Notes: a model not told the origin generated them from the sequence alone. Positions 51,688 through 61,361 are shown, numbered from the stretch's first letter. The stretch is 64,000 nt of DNA from Domibacillus sp. DTU_2020_1001157_1_SI_ALB_TIR_016 (GCF_032341995.1 NZ_CP135439.1:496001-560000); one strand, 5' to 3'. Numbers and translations are program-made.

Positions 51688-52050
51688 CAGACTGGAGACA
51701 AATGATATGAATGACCGGGCATATAAATGGGATGGATCGGCGGCGTCCGGGCAGCTCCAACGGTCCCGCTGCCCGGACGCCGCCAAGTGGCTTGCGACAA
51801 GATGGTATAGAGCGAATAAAGTCGTATCTTTCTGTTTAAAAAAGAGAAAATTTCTATTCGATCTTTGCTTACGGATCTTCAACACCACTTAGGGAAGCCT
51901 GCCGGACGAAGACTCCTGCGGGAAGTACAGTGAGTCGGGAGACCCCGCAGGCGCAGCCGAGGAGGCTCCCGCACTGCCCGTGGAACGCGAAGTCCGGCAG
52001 GCTTCCCTTATCGGCTCTTTTTAAAAGCGAAAGACTTTGTCTACACATTG
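51688..52050. repeat. Terminator-flanked palindromic repeat element 4 (363 bp)
   Basis: Begins CAGACTGGAGACAAATGATATG and ends TTTGTCTACACATTG. Module A is a perfect 17-bp inverted repeat (51739-51755 with 51768-51784, 12-base loop). The AT-rich spacer matches elements 2 and 3. Module B has perfect 17-bp arms (51891-51907 with 51992-52008) and an internal CCTGCGGG/CCCGCAGG hairpin. No gene is supported. This is the cleanest full-length copy. Confidence 0.88.
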
Positions 52051-52075
52051 AAAGAACTTAAATATCAGGTTCTTT
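52051..52075. terminator. Degenerate terminator hairpin, right copy flanking repeat element 4
   Basis: Same 25-bp sequence as 51663-51687 with three changes, all C-to-T or G-to-A, clustered in the left arm and loop, so its stem is weaker (AAAGAACTTA / TCAGGTTCTTT). Confidence 0.75.
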
Positions 52076-52083
52076 GAAATATG

Positions 52084-53427
52084 TTATGAAGCAGCAGGGA
52101 GTTCTTCCAAGTCCAGCTCGTTAACCTTGCCGTCTCCATTTAAATCGTCCAGCTCATCCATGATGCCATCCCCATTTATATCGATGAAATCCTCAACAGG
52201 AATTTCTTCTTCCGTCTCTTCTATGAGCAGTTCTTCCTCCGCAGCTGGCACATCTTCTACAACATCTTCTTCTACAAGTTCTTCTTCTATTGGCACTTCC
52301 TCGACGATTTCTTCCTCCGAAGGCTCCGGCTCTAAATAAGGAATTTCTTCTTCCGGTACTTCTTCTACATAGTCTTCTACAATGACATCTTCTTCAACCG
52401 GCTCCTGGGCTGGCACTTCTTCCTCCAGCCAGGCATCCGGAACATCATAATAATCATACATCTCATCTTCACTGTATTCGCCGCCATCAAAATAGGCGTC
52501 CTCGTTCCAGTATTCATCAAAAAACAGGGCTCCGTCTTCCGTATAAAACAAGCTTGTAACCTCATCTTCAGAAAGAGGGTCGGCACTCCAGCCATTCAGC
52601 ATGCCTGCCACATCTTTATATGGAATGCTGAAACCAATTGCTTCTTCGCCGGTTAGTTTCGCTGAATTGATCGCAACGACACGGCCGGTGCTTTTGGACA
52701 CAAGCGGACCGCCGCTGCTTCCAGGAGCGATGGCAGCGGATGTTTGATAAATGTGATCATAGGAATGGGGTTCAATCACAAAGCTGCGGTCCACACCGGT
52801 AATGTAGCCGAAAGTCGCTGTATTCTCCAGCGCCAGCGGACTTCCAAGAGCAATCACTTCATCTCCAACCTGCGCTTTTTGGCCGGTTTCAAGCTTAAGC
52901 GGGGAATGTCCAGCCAAATCTGGTACACGGATAAGTGCCACATCGGTTTCATTGGAATAACCGATCACGGTGCCTTCATGTTCTTCTCCATTGATGTCTT
53001 TAACAATCGTATAAACCGTGCTCTCCACAACGTGTGCGTTTGTGGCGACATCACCTTGATCATTGATTAGAAAACCGGACCCCTGGCCGTAATCTGTAAA
53101 AACAGTGAATACACTCTGCTGAGTATCTGCGATCAGATCACTCATCGAGGTTTGTTCATGGGCTGTTATTTCTTTTGGGGGAGCCACCGTTTCACGCACT
53201 ACGGCCTGCTGCGTTTGAGCCGGCTGTTTCACCGGCTGTGCTGCTTTTTGCGATTCCTGGTTCCCTTGTACCAGATAATAAATAAAGCCGCCAAATCCAA
53301 GTGCAGAAAAAAGACATAAAAAACCGAGAAATTTGATCAAGGAAAACGATTTACGGCGCTTTCTACCGCAGCCTGGACAATAACGAGCATGACTGCCCAT
53401 CTCCGTTCCGCATTTCACACAAAACAA
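52084..53427 (-). CDS. Zinc-ribbon HtrA-like serine protease with acidic tail and calcium-binding motif
   Basis: A 447-residue protein: an N-terminal zinc ribbon (CVKCG at 3-7 and CPGCG at 17-21), membrane helix (about 32-53), trypsin-like S1C domain with catalytic His132 (TNAHVV), Asp162 (TDVALI) and Ser238 (GSSGGP), no PDZ domain, then an acidic low-complexity region (about 300-415, runs of EEE, EEV, PEE) and a dockerin/EF-hand-like end (DINGDGIMDELDDLNGDGKV). The TTG at 53427 is chosen because GGAGGTG lies six bases upstream; an upstream TTG at 53442 sits in the ribosome site. It probably acts outside the membrane in envelope quality control. Confidence 0.88.
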   Translation of the reverse strand: MFCVKCGTEMGSHARYCPGCGRKRRKSFSLIKFLGFLCLFSALGFGGFIYYLVQGNQESQKAAQPVKQPAQTQQAVVRETVAPPKEITAHEQTSMSDLIADTQQSVFTVFTDYGQGSGFLINDQGDVATNAHVVESTVYTIVKDINGEEHEGTVIGYSNETDVALIRVPDLAGHSPLKLETGQKAQVGDEVIALGSPLALENTATFGYITGVDRSFVIEPHSYDHIYQTSAAIAPGSSGGPLVSKSTGRVVAINSAKLTGEEAIGFSIPYKDVAGMLNGWSADPLSEDEVTSLFYTEDGALFFDEYWNEDAYFDGGEYSEDEMYDYYDVPDAWLEEEVPAQEPVEEDVIVEDYVEEVPEEEIPYLEPEPSEEEIVEEVPIEEELVEEDVVEDVPAAEEELLIEETEEEIPVEDFIDINGDGIMDELDDLNGDGKVNELDLEELPAAS

Positions 53428-53443
53428 ACCCAGCACCTCCAAA

Positions 53444-53729
53444 AGTAGTAGTTAATTTTCATTATATACCAGTTTTGCCAGGTTAAAAAAGGGCTTTTGA
53501 CGATAAATATTGCAAGGGGCTATTTGATGAACAAATGCTTCGTTTTATGACAAATCTTTCATTTTTTAGCGAATCTTCTCGCCTATTGTCTATTCATAGT
53601 TTGAATCACCGGCAGGGTCCTCTCTGTTTCTGGCTGTCAGTAAGCAGAGCAGCTTATCTTTAAAAGCGAATGAATGTAAGAAAATTTAACAAAATGTTCG
53701 GAAATGAAAAGTGTGTTCATACGTAGGGT
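53444..53729. other. Intergenic region between the HtrA-like gene and serC
   Basis: No gene or RNA family recognised. There is no T-box element (no AGGGTGGNACCGCG-like bulge). An imperfect inverted pair ATGAA/TTCAT lies near 53704-53720. The cre and promoter for serC follow. Confidence 0.4.
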
Positions 53730-53743
53730 TGTAAGCGATAACA
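53730..53743 (+). promoter_or_regulatory. CcpA cre site upstream of serC
   Basis: TGTAAGCGATAACA matches the cre consensus TGWNANCGNTNWCA at every position and is flanked by T and A as expected. It lies about 36 bp upstream of the -35 box, roughly at -85 to -72, a position more typical of activation or modulation than of promoter blocking. Confidence 0.65.
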
Positions 53744-53779
53744 ATCTAATATTTCCTTGAAAATGAAAGGAAGGAGCCC

Positions 53780-53808
53780 TTGATAAGTACAGGATGTTAT
53801 TTTATAAT
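53780..53808 (+). promoter_or_regulatory. Sigma-A promoter of serC-serA
   Basis: TTGATA (53780-53785), 17 bp, TATAAT (53803-53808), a near-consensus promoter about 65 bp before serC. Confidence 0.8.
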
Positions 53809-53873
53809 TCGGGTATTGATAAAGTAGTAAATTTTCAGATTATCGAAAATAACACGAATGAAGGAGTAGTATG

Positions 53874-54968
53874 ATGACACGAGTTTATAATTTCTCGGCA
53901 GGTCCTTCCATGTTGCCTCTTGAGGTACTCGAAAAAGCACAAGCCGAACTGACAAATTACGCAGGTTCCGGCATGGCGGTGATGGAGCTGAGCCATCGCT
54001 CAAAATGGTTTACAGAAATCATTGAAACAGCGGAATCCGTTCTTCGCAAGCTGATGAACATTCCGGACAACTACAAAGTGTTATTCCTTCAAGGGGGCGC
54101 TTCCCAGCAGTTCGCTATGGTGCCGATGAACTTGTTTTCCGGCAGCAAAAAAGCGGATTTTGTGAATACAGGCTCTTGGTCGAAAAAAGCAATTAAAGAA
54201 GCGAAAAAATACGGGGAAGTACGTGTTATTGCATCTTCTGAAGATAAAAACTTCAGCTACATCCCAACCGTAACAGCGGATATGATCGACCCAGAAGCGG
54301 ATTTCGTTCATATCACAACAAACAATACAATAGAAGGAACGGTTTTCGAACAGATTCCGGATACAGGCAATGTGCCGCTTGTGGCAGATATGTCTTCCAA
54401 TATCTTATCAACGGAAATCGATGTGTCAAAATTTGGCATTATTTACGCAGGGGCGCAGAAAAATGTCGGCCCGGCCGGCTTGACGCTTGTGATTATCCGT
54501 GAAGATTTAATTGGAAAAGCGGATGACTCCGTTCCAACCATGCTGGATTATAAAACGCATGCAGACAGCGAGTCGCTTTATAACACACCGCCAACGTTTG
54601 CGATTTACATGGCGAAGCTTGTATTTGAATGGTTAGAAAGCTTAGGCGGTATCAAAGCAATGGAAAGCATCAACCGGGAAAAAGCGGCTATTTTGTACGA
54701 CTATCTTGATCAATCGGCTATGTTCAGCTCACCGATTGCGAAGGAAGCTCGTTCTCTGATGAACATTCCATTCGTATCACCAAGCGAAGAACTAGACGCA
54801 CTGTTTGTGAAAGAAGCAAAAGCAAAAGGACTTGAAACATTAAAAGGACACCGTTCAGTTGGCGGCATGCGCGCAAGTATTTATAACGCTATGCCGGTTG
54901 AAGGCGTCAAAGCACTTGTCGCTTTTATGCAAGAATTCGAACAGACTCATTCAGCGGAAGGGAAGTAA
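53874..54968 (+). CDS. serC: Phosphoserine aminotransferase
   Basis: A 364-residue PLP enzyme that converts 3-phosphohydroxypyruvate to phosphoserine. Seen: [16 protein letters not shown] at the N-terminus, [26 protein letters not shown] (phosphate-binding loop), [18 protein letters not shown] and [12 protein letters not shown] carrying the PLP lysine. ATG codons at 53871 and 53874 are adjacent; the second is better spaced from AAGGAG. It lies seven bases before serA, so the two serine-pathway steps share an operon. Confidence 0.96.
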   Translation: MTRVYNFSAGPSMLPLEVLEKAQAELTNYAGSGMAVMELSHRSKWFTEIIETAESVLRKLMNIPDNYKVLFLQGGASQQFAMVPMNLFSGSKKADFVNTGSWSKKAIKEAKKYGEVRVIASSEDKNFSYIPTVTADMIDPEADFVHITTNNTIEGTVFEQIPDTGNVPLVADMSSNILSTEIDVSKFGIIYAGAQKNVGPAGLTLVIIREDLIGKADDSVPTMLDYKTHADSESLYNTPPTFAIYMAKLVFEWLESLGGIKAMESINREKAAILYDYLDQSAMFSSPIAKEARSLMNIPFVSPSEELDALFVKEAKAKGLETLKGHRSVGGMRASIYNAMPVEGVKALVAFMQEFEQTHSAEGK

Positions 54969-54974
54969 CGAGAC

Positions 54975-56153
54975 GTGTATACTATTAAATCCATGAATAA
55001 TATTGCCGATATCGGCATGAACGTATTCCACAATGCAGATAGTTTTCAAGTAAACGACGACACAAACACACCAGATGGTATTATTTTGCGCAGTGCCAAC
55101 CTGCATGATACAGAGTTCAGCGGCAGTCTTAAAGCGATTGCCCGTGCTGGTGCCGGTGTAAATAACATTCCTGTACAAGAATGCACAGAACGCGGCATTG
55201 TGGTTTTCAACACGCCGGGTGCCAATGCCAATGCCGTGAAAGAATTGATCCTGACAACGATTATGGCTGTTTCCCGCAACTTGTTTGACGGCGTCAGCTG
55301 GACAAAAGAGCTGCAAGGCCAGGGAGACGCGATTCCAAAGCTTGTTGAAGCAGGCAAAAAGCAATTTGTCGGCCGTGAAGTAAAAGGCAAAACGCTTGGC
55401 GTTATCGGTCTTGGCCACATTGGGGCCTTGGTTGCGAATAATGCGCTTGACCTGGATATGGATGTAATCGGCTTTGACCCGTTTATTTCGGTTGACACCG
55501 CTTGGAACCTGTCTCGTAACGTGCAGCGCGCTTTGACAATTGAACAATTGTTTGCGGCGAGTGACTACATTACAGTCCACGTTCCATTAACCGATAACAC
55601 ACGCGGCATGTTCAACAAAGAAGCGTTTTCTGTTATGAAAAACGGTACCACTATCTTGAACTTCTCACGTGGCGAGCTTGTAAACGAAGAAGATATGCGG
55701 GCAGCACTTGAAAGCGGCAAAGTCGGTAAATACGTAACAGACTTCCCGAACGAAAACGTTATTGGCATGAAAAATGTTGTTCCGATTCCTCACCTTGGCG
55801 CATCTACAACAGAATCAGAAGAAAACTGCGCCGTTATGGCAGCACGCCAAATGAAAGAGTATTTGGAAACAGGAAACATTAAAAACTCCGTGAATTTCGG
55901 TAACGTAGAAATTCCGTTTACCGGCAAACGCCGTGTGACTGTAGCACATAAAAACGTGCCAAACATGGTCGGCCAGATCACGGGTGCTCTGTCTGACTAT
56001 GACTTGAATATTGCGGACATGGTAAACCGCAGTAAAGGTGACTACGCGTACACATTGATTGATATTGACAATCAAGTAAACGGGGATGTTATTCCTGGTT
56101 TAACAGAAAAGCTGCTTAGTATTTCTGGCGTAATTACAGCCCGTATTATTTAA
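54975..56153 (+). CDS. serA: D-3-phosphoglycerate dehydrogenase
   Basis: A 392-residue short-form SerA that oxidises 3-phosphoglycerate with NAD. Seen: a Rossmann fold with TLGVIGLGHIGALVANNA (about 133-150), FDPFISVDTAWNL, the catalytic Arg in NFSRGELVNEEDM, Glu and the IPHLGASTTESEENCA His, then a C-terminal ACT domain (about 318-392, VAHKNVPNMVGQITGAL). It lacks the extra middle domain of the long form. Starts at GTG, behind GGAAGTAACGAG, seven bases after serC. Confidence 0.95.
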   Translation: MYTIKSMNNIADIGMNVFHNADSFQVNDDTNTPDGIILRSANLHDTEFSGSLKAIARAGAGVNNIPVQECTERGIVVFNTPGANANAVKELILTTIMAVSRNLFDGVSWTKELQGQGDAIPKLVEAGKKQFVGREVKGKTLGVIGLGHIGALVANNALDLDMDVIGFDPFISVDTAWNLSRNVQRALTIEQLFAASDYITVHVPLTDNTRGMFNKEAFSVMKNGTTILNFSRGELVNEEDMRAALESGKVGKYVTDFPNENVIGMKNVVPIPHLGASTTESEENCAVMAARQMKEYLETGNIKNSVNFGNVEIPFTGKRRVTVAHKNVPNMVGQITGALSDYDLNIADMVNRSKGDYAYTLIDIDNQVNGDVIPGLTEKLLSISGVITARII

Positions 56154-56161
56154 AACGAGAA

Positions 56162-56199
56162 AAAGAGATTCTGGGTTTTTACCCAGAATCTCTTTTTTT
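56162..56199 (+). terminator. Terminator after serCA
   Basis: Stem AGAGATTCTGGG / CCCAGAATCTCT with TTTTTA loop and seven T. Confidence 0.9.
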
Positions 56200-56299
56200 G
56201 TTGGAGAAAAATAAATTTCAAAACTTGAAAAAATTTGAAACCAATTGGTACTTTTTCCTGTATGATGAAGAGAAAGAAAATGTGAATGGGGGATATACT

Positions 56300-59200
56300 T
56301 TGAAAAAATGGCAACAAATGATGGCTGCAGCTGTGAGCGTCTCACTTCTTATGCCGGGAGCCGCTTTGGCAGAGGTGCCGTCAGCTGACAAAGAAGCGCA
56401 GTATAAAGCAGCTCAATCGGACAAGCAGGTAACAGATTCTCGGACACTAGTCATTAAATATTCAAAAGCGCTGCCGCAAAGTGTACATAAAAAAGCAGGT
56501 GTGTCTCTTGTAAAGCGTCTGTCCGGCTTGAAATATGACGTGGTGCGGGTGCCGGCGTCTAAAAAGCTGAGCGACGTAATCAGTGTTTATAAAAATCGTT
56601 CAGAAGTAACAGCGATTACGCCGAGCATTCAATACAAAGCATTTGCCGCTAAACCAGATCCAAAAGCAGCGAATATGGATCACTTAGCCATGCTCAATAT
56701 AGGAAAAACTCTTTCGTATGCGGGAAAAAACAAAGTCACCATTGCGGTAGTAGACGGCGGGGTGGACTATAAGCATCCTGATTTAAAAGCAAATTTATTA
56801 AAGCCTTATAATGTGGCTAATCCGGCGCGAAATCCGGTTCGCGACCTGCATGGAACACACGTGGCAGGCATTATCGCCTCTACAAAGGATAACGGTCTTG
56901 GCGGATATGGCGTGTTTCCGAATGCAGACATTTTGCCGGTCGATGTGTTTAACGGCTCTATGGGAGCCAATGACTTTACCATTGCAGAAGGCATTACCTA
57001 CTCTGTCGACCAGGGAGCAGATGTAATCAACCTTAGCCTTGGCGGCTTTATGCCTTCTCCTGTTGTAGAAGAAGCGATCCAATATGCAATTGATTCCGGG
57101 GTTGTTGTCGTTGCAGCGGCAGGCAATGCAGCAACGGATCAGTATTCTTATCCGGCTGCTTATCCGGGGGTTATCAGTGTAGGGAATATCAATGGAGCAA
57201 AAACGTTATCTGACAGCTCTAACTACGGTTCCTCTGTTGATGTGGTAGCACCGGGTGAAAACATTTATAGCACATCCTACGATGCAGAGGCAGGATCTAA
57301 ATTTGAACGGCTGACTGGTACTTCAATGGCATCGCCTATGGTAGCAGCTGCAGCGGGACTGTTAAAGTCTAAATATCCAAATTTAACAGCTTTCGACATT
57401 GAATATATTTTGGAGCAGACGGCTACCGATCTTGGTGAAAAAGGCTACGATTTAACGTATGGAAACGGATTGATTAATCCGCTTAATGCGCTGAAATTTG
57501 ATACGAAAAAGCTTCCGAAGCGCCCGGACGTATCCGGTGAAACGATCTTGAAAACAGCCAGAGAAATCAAGTCAGGAGGGCAGTCTTTTACCGGCGCTTT
57601 CAAGTCACCAGAGACGATTCACTGGTTTAAAGCAAACGTGACAGAAGGCCAGCACGTACAGACAGTGCTGAACGGTAGTAAGGGATACGATTATGCAATG
57701 GAGCTTTATTTTGTACCGGAGGATGGAGATCCTCAGTATCTTCGCGATGTCGACCAAACAACAGCAAGCGGGCAGGAAGGTTATTTATACACGGCCAGCG
57801 AAGCGGGCACACTTGTCATTGGCGTGAAGGACACAAACGGCAATTACAGTGCAACCGGCAAATCTGCTTTTACGCTTCAAGCTGAAAAGCGGGAGCCGAT
57901 TGAGCCGGATCAGGCAACATATGAAAAACCAATTGCGATTACATCTCTTCCATATACAAAAAACAATTTTACACTTTATAGCGGTGAAGAAGGCGTGCCG
58001 GATTCGGACTTTTTTACTTTCTCAGTAGAAGAAGAAAAGTTAGTTTCACTTTCCGTCTCCGCTCTCCCTGGGGTGAATTCAGCCATCAATGTTTATGTTG
58101 AGGAAGAAGGAGAAGAATACAGCATTGTAGACGGAAACAGCCAGCCGATCAATAAGGGCGAAACCATTTCGTTCCAGGCTGTTCCAGGAATGAACTACCG
58201 GATTGAAGTGACAAATGGTGCATTTAGCGAAGATATTTTACTGGATTCCCTTTCAAACCTTTTATCTTTGGATATGTCCATGCTTGAGGAACAAACAGCT
58301 GGTGAATCCGCTCAACCGTATACGTTTAAAGTAGAGGAACAAACCATTCCGGCGGATGAAGATGGACTTCCGGAAGAAAGCACGCTTGAAGAAGAGTTAA
58401 TGGATGGAAGTGTCACACCGGCTGAATACGGTGAAATGAAAGAAGATGAGTTGATTGACGGCGGCGAGGAAGGAGTGGCAAGCGGGAAAATTCTCGAAAA
58501 AGCCATTCCGTATACGCTTGGCAGCAGCAAGAAAGGCTTTTTCCAGACGGGATATGACGAAGACTATTATCGTTTTACACCAACAGCAGATGGTATTTAC
58601 TCATTTAGTGCCAGCCAGGAAAATGAACGAAATGCTTCTACAACACTGTTAGAAGTAGATTCGGAGACGGATGAGCTGATCCCTGTTTCAGGCAGCGACG
58701 GGGAAATGGATTTGATTGCGGCCCTTCTTGGCGGCTCAATGGGGTCAGGAAATGTCAATGTCGCCCTTACAAAAAACAAAACGTACGTCATGATGGTCTT
58801 GAGCAATGGGGAAAACGCGTCAGCCGATCCATATACACTCACATCAAAGCGGATTGCGGATGCACCGCCAGAAAAAGATACCGATTATAATCTACCTGAA
58901 GAAGGGCAGAACTTAAAAGCCGGCAAAGCGGTTCAAAACTACTTTGTTCAATCGGGAGATGTTGATTACTATTATTTTATGAATGAAGGAAAACCACGTG
59001 TTTATACGCTTGATATTACAGCGAGCGCTCTAACTGCTGCACAAAAAGCAAGCATTCCACTTCAGCTGCGCCCCGGACATATTTTTAGCGGTGCGTTGTA
59101 TGAAGATGTAAATGGAGACAAAGTGCTTGATGAAGACGAATTGGGCCGGGTTACACCGTTTGGGCCGGATCTATTTTCAATGATGATTACAGAAACGGAT

Positions 59201-59692
59201 GTACACACATCCTTTGCAGCAAAGGAAGATACCGGCTACTTTATTGAAGCAGCTCCGTTTCTATCCACTGGTCCGAACCTTCAGCCGTATGCAGTAAAGG
59301 TAGGAGCAACGTACAATGAGTTTGCGGACGGCGACGCGAAAGTGGTCAACCATGTTCCAACAAAGCCGCTGCCGCTTAAAACGACAGGCGGGAAATACGG
59401 AGCACGCGGCTATTTTAATAGCGGTGTATCGTTTGGAGATGTGGATCACTTCGTTTTAAATCTTACGAAGCAGGGCACGGTTTCCCTTGCGTTCTCAGCT
59501 GGTCAAAACCTGGATGGCGTGGTGGCCGTATACAATGCTAAAGGAGCGCTTGTTGCGTCCTTTGACCAGTACGGTAAAAATGATGAAGAACTGGCATCAC
59601 TGAATTTGCCAAAAGGAAAATATTTTATTGAACTGAGTGAAGCGAGCGGCACTGCTTCAACGGCACCGTACCAATTAATTGTGAAAAAATAA
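56300..59692 (+). CDS. Large secreted subtilase (S8) with C-terminal beta domains
   Basis: A 1130-residue serine protease: signal peptide (about 1-24), inhibitor-I9-like propeptide (about 40-115), subtilase domain (about 130-410) with Asp in VVDGGVDYKHPD near 150, His in HGTHVAGI near 184, the oxyanion Asn in AAAGNAA near 273 and Ser in GTSMASP near 340. The remaining roughly 700 residues hold repeated pre-peptidase C-terminal-like beta domains (YYRFTPTADGIYSF, YYYFMNEGKPRVYTL, DHFVLNLTKQGTVSL). The start is TTG, seven bases after GGGGG, where the signal peptide begins. An exported scavenging or maturation protease; no obvious partner. Confidence 0.92.
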   Translation: MKKWQQMMAAAVSVSLLMPGAALAEVPSADKEAQYKAAQSDKQVTDSRTLVIKYSKALPQSVHKKAGVSLVKRLSGLKYDVVRVPASKKLSDVISVYKNRSEVTAITPSIQYKAFAAKPDPKAANMDHLAMLNIGKTLSYAGKNKVTIAVVDGGVDYKHPDLKANLLKPYNVANPARNPVRDLHGTHVAGIIASTKDNGLGGYGVFPNADILPVDVFNGSMGANDFTIAEGITYSVDQGADVINLSLGGFMPSPVVEEAIQYAIDSGVVVVAAAGNAATDQYSYPAAYPGVISVGNINGAKTLSDSSNYGSSVDVVAPGENIYSTSYDAEAGSKFERLTGTSMASPMVAAAAGLLKSKYPNLTAFDIEYILEQTATDLGEKGYDLTYGNGLINPLNALKFDTKKLPKRPDVSGETILKTAREIKSGGQSFTGAFKSPETIHWFKANVTEGQHVQTVLNGSKGYDYAMELYFVPEDGDPQYLRDVDQTTASGQEGYLYTASEAGTLVIGVKDTNGNYSATGKSAFTLQAEKREPIEPDQATYEKPIAITSLPYTKNNFTLYSGEEGVPDSDFFTFSVEEEKLVSLSVSALPGVNSAINVYVEEEGEEYSIVDGNSQPINKGETISFQAVPGMNYRIEVTNGAFSEDILLDSLSNLLSLDMSMLEEQTAGESAQPYTFKVEEQTIPADEDGLPEESTLEEELMDGSVTPAEYGEMKEDELIDGGEEGVASGKILEKAIPYTLGSSKKGFFQTGYDEDYYRFTPTADGIYSFSASQENERNASTTLLEVDSETDELIPVSGSDGEMDLIAALLGGSMGSGNVNVALTKNKTYVMMVLSNGENASADPYTLTSKRIADAPPEKDTDYNLPEEGQNLKAGKAVQNYFVQSGDVDYYYFMNEGKPRVYTLDITASALTAAQKASIPLQLRPGHIFSGALYEDVNGDKVLDEDELGRVTPFGPDLFSMMITETDVHTSFAAKEDTGYFIEAAPFLSTGPNLQPYAVKVGATYNEFADGDAKVVNHVPTKPLPLKTTGGKYGARGYFNSGVSFGDVDHFVLNLTKQGTVSLAFSAGQNLDGVVAVYNAKGALVASFDQYGKNDEELASLNLPKGKYFIELSEASGTASTAPYQLIVKK

Positions 59693-59723
59693 AAAGCAGA
59701 GGGCTGAGCCCTCTGCTTTTTTA
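59691..59723. terminator. Bidirectional terminator after the subtilase gene
   Basis: Fourteen-bp perfect stem AAAAAGCAGAGGGC / GCCCTCTGCTTTTT with a TGA loop. Confidence 0.9.
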
Positions 59724-59744
59724 TGAATCTGAATTTGTTTCATG

Positions 59745-61361
59745 TTACTGGATTGTTTCATTTGCCAGCATCAGGCCAACCGAGTTGTTTTGCTGCCAGA
59801 TGCTTGAGAAATAAACAATCGGAACAGGGCGGCTGCCAACGTATGGCGACACTTCAATTGTCAAACCCGGCTTCTGCTCGTTTTGAATAAACCAGTCCGT
59901 GTAGCCACCGCCGCTTGGGTTAGACTCTGGTGCGACTAAGCTGTAGCCCGTTTTTTGGCTTACCCGCTTTGCTACAGCCAGGTCACGTGATTTGCGGGCA
60001 CCTGACTGGTAATAATGCCAGTAAATAATTTGGCCAGAACTGTGATAAGCTGCGCTCACTTTAAAAGAATGCTTGAGCGTGAAGTTATACATCGCTTTTG
60101 ATTCGGGTTCACTGAGCGGACTTGTCCCTTTATAGTTTTGGGAAGAAGGCTTGCCAGGATTACAGCAAATGTTACGCCAGTCTGCCGGGTATTGACGGTT
60201 CAAATCAACACCGCGTATATTTGCTTTCCAAGCGGAAAAATTCGTACTGCCGCCGTTTAACTTCAAAATGGCGTCTTTGTTTTTCGCACTGCCCGCCCCG
60301 AGCTGTACGAGAGAAACGCCGTCCGGGTTCACCATCGGTACAATATAAATAGAAGTTTTCTTTAAAATGGACCGGGCTGGATAGCCGTTCATAGAGCCAT
60401 TCGTTTGAAACAGATGGGCGTATTGATCAGCCATTTCCATTACTACGTTCGTCGTAATATGCTCGCGCGCATGATGCGAGCCGTTAAGGAGCACTTCTTC
60501 TTTGCCGGTGCCCAGCCGAAGAGCGTATAAACTACGGCCGTCCACCGATTTGCCGATCACCTCTAAGGAAGCGATGTCCGAATGCCAAAGCACAAGCTCT
60601 TTTAAGTCCTGCACCATTTGCTCGTACGTCATCGTTTTAAACGGGTTTACATAGTTGCCGGTATACAAGGTCATATCTGCTTTAAGAATATAAGCTGTCC
60701 GGCCGCCAATGTCGACAATGTAATAATCACGGTAAGCGGCGCGTGTTTGAAGCAGGGTGCCTGCCTGCAGGCGGCCAAGTGATGTTAACCGGCCGTTTTT
60801 TGAATAAAGCAGGTCGACTGTTTTCCGGGTAATCGCACGGTTTTGAAACACATAGCCGGGCTGTACGCCGCCAGCGAGAGACGCTTCCGGCAAATATGTA
60901 ACAGCTGTTTCGGAAACATAAGCGGTTGTATTACCCAATACGAATGAAACGTACCCATTTTCCGTGCCTGTTTTTTTAAATATTTCTCCTGCTAAAAGGC
61001 GCCCTGTTTTCACATAAGCCCCGTTTTTCTTTTGAAACAATTCTGCATCGCCTTCAAGGCGAATGTAAGAGCTGGATGCTTCTGCTTGTCCATTCTCTTC
61101 TATTATTAAATCTTCTTTCGCAATAAAGCCGTTGATCCCCTGCCAGGAAACACGAATTCTCGTTTCCTGCTCCTCTATTACTTTTACATTTGTGCGGGCA
61201 GGAATCGGTGTCAGCACGGCCTCCTGTTCAGCAGAGGAAGGCGGGGTGTAAATCACTGTATCTACTTTTGTCAGTAAATACGAAGCAGCCTGTGCAGCAG
61301 TGGATGGCAACAGGGCGCTTAGAAGAAGAACGATGAGAGAAAAAGACAGCCATTTTTTCAT
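59745..61361 (-). CDS. Secreted M14 zinc carboxypeptidase with SH3-like domains
   Basis: A 538-residue exported protein: signal peptide (about 1-24), three SH3b-like repeats (about 25-215), then an M14 carboxypeptidase domain (about 225-538) with zinc ligands in GSHHAREH near 295 (H-x-x-E) and AAYHSSGQ near 430, MVNPDGVSL and VDLNRQYP in between, and the catalytic Glu in TIEVSPYVG near the end. This arrangement fits gamma-D-glutamyl-diaminopimelate-type peptidoglycan peptidases. The ATG at 61361 follows GGAGG; a TTG 12 bases earlier overlaps it. Confidence 0.9.
   Translation of the reverse strand: MKKWLSFSLIVLLLSALLPSTAAQAASYLLTKVDTVIYTPPSSAEQEAVLTPIPARTNVKVIEEQETRIRVSWQGINGFIAKEDLIIEENGQAEASSSYIRLEGDAELFQKKNGAYVKTGRLLAGEIFKKTGTENGYVSFVLGNTTAYVSETAVTYLPEASLAGGVQPGYVFQNRAITRKTVDLLYSKNGRLTSLGRLQAGTLLQTRAAYRDYYIVDIGGRTAYILKADMTLYTGNYVNPFKTMTYEQMVQDLKELVLWHSDIASLEVIGKSVDGRSLYALRLGTGKEEVLLNGSHHAREHITTNVVMEMADQYAHLFQTNGSMNGYPARSILKKTSIYIVPMVNPDGVSLVQLGAGSAKNKDAILKLNGGSTNFSAWKANIRGVDLNRQYPADWRNICCNPGKPSSQNYKGTSPLSEPESKAMYNFTLKHSFKVSAAYHSSGQIIYWHYYQSGARKSRDLAVAKRVSQKTGYSLVAPESNPSGGGYTDWFIQNEQKPGLTIEVSPYVGSRPVPIVYFSSIWQQNNSVGLMLANETIQ

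Noticed and set aside
53444..53873. A T-box leader for the serine operon
   Set aside because: No T-box consensus bulge, specifier stem or antiterminator was found.
56300..59692. The subtilase and M14 peptidase as a toxin or bacteriocin maturation system
   Set aside because: No small precursor, immunity or transporter gene lies next to them; they look like separate secreted enzymes.
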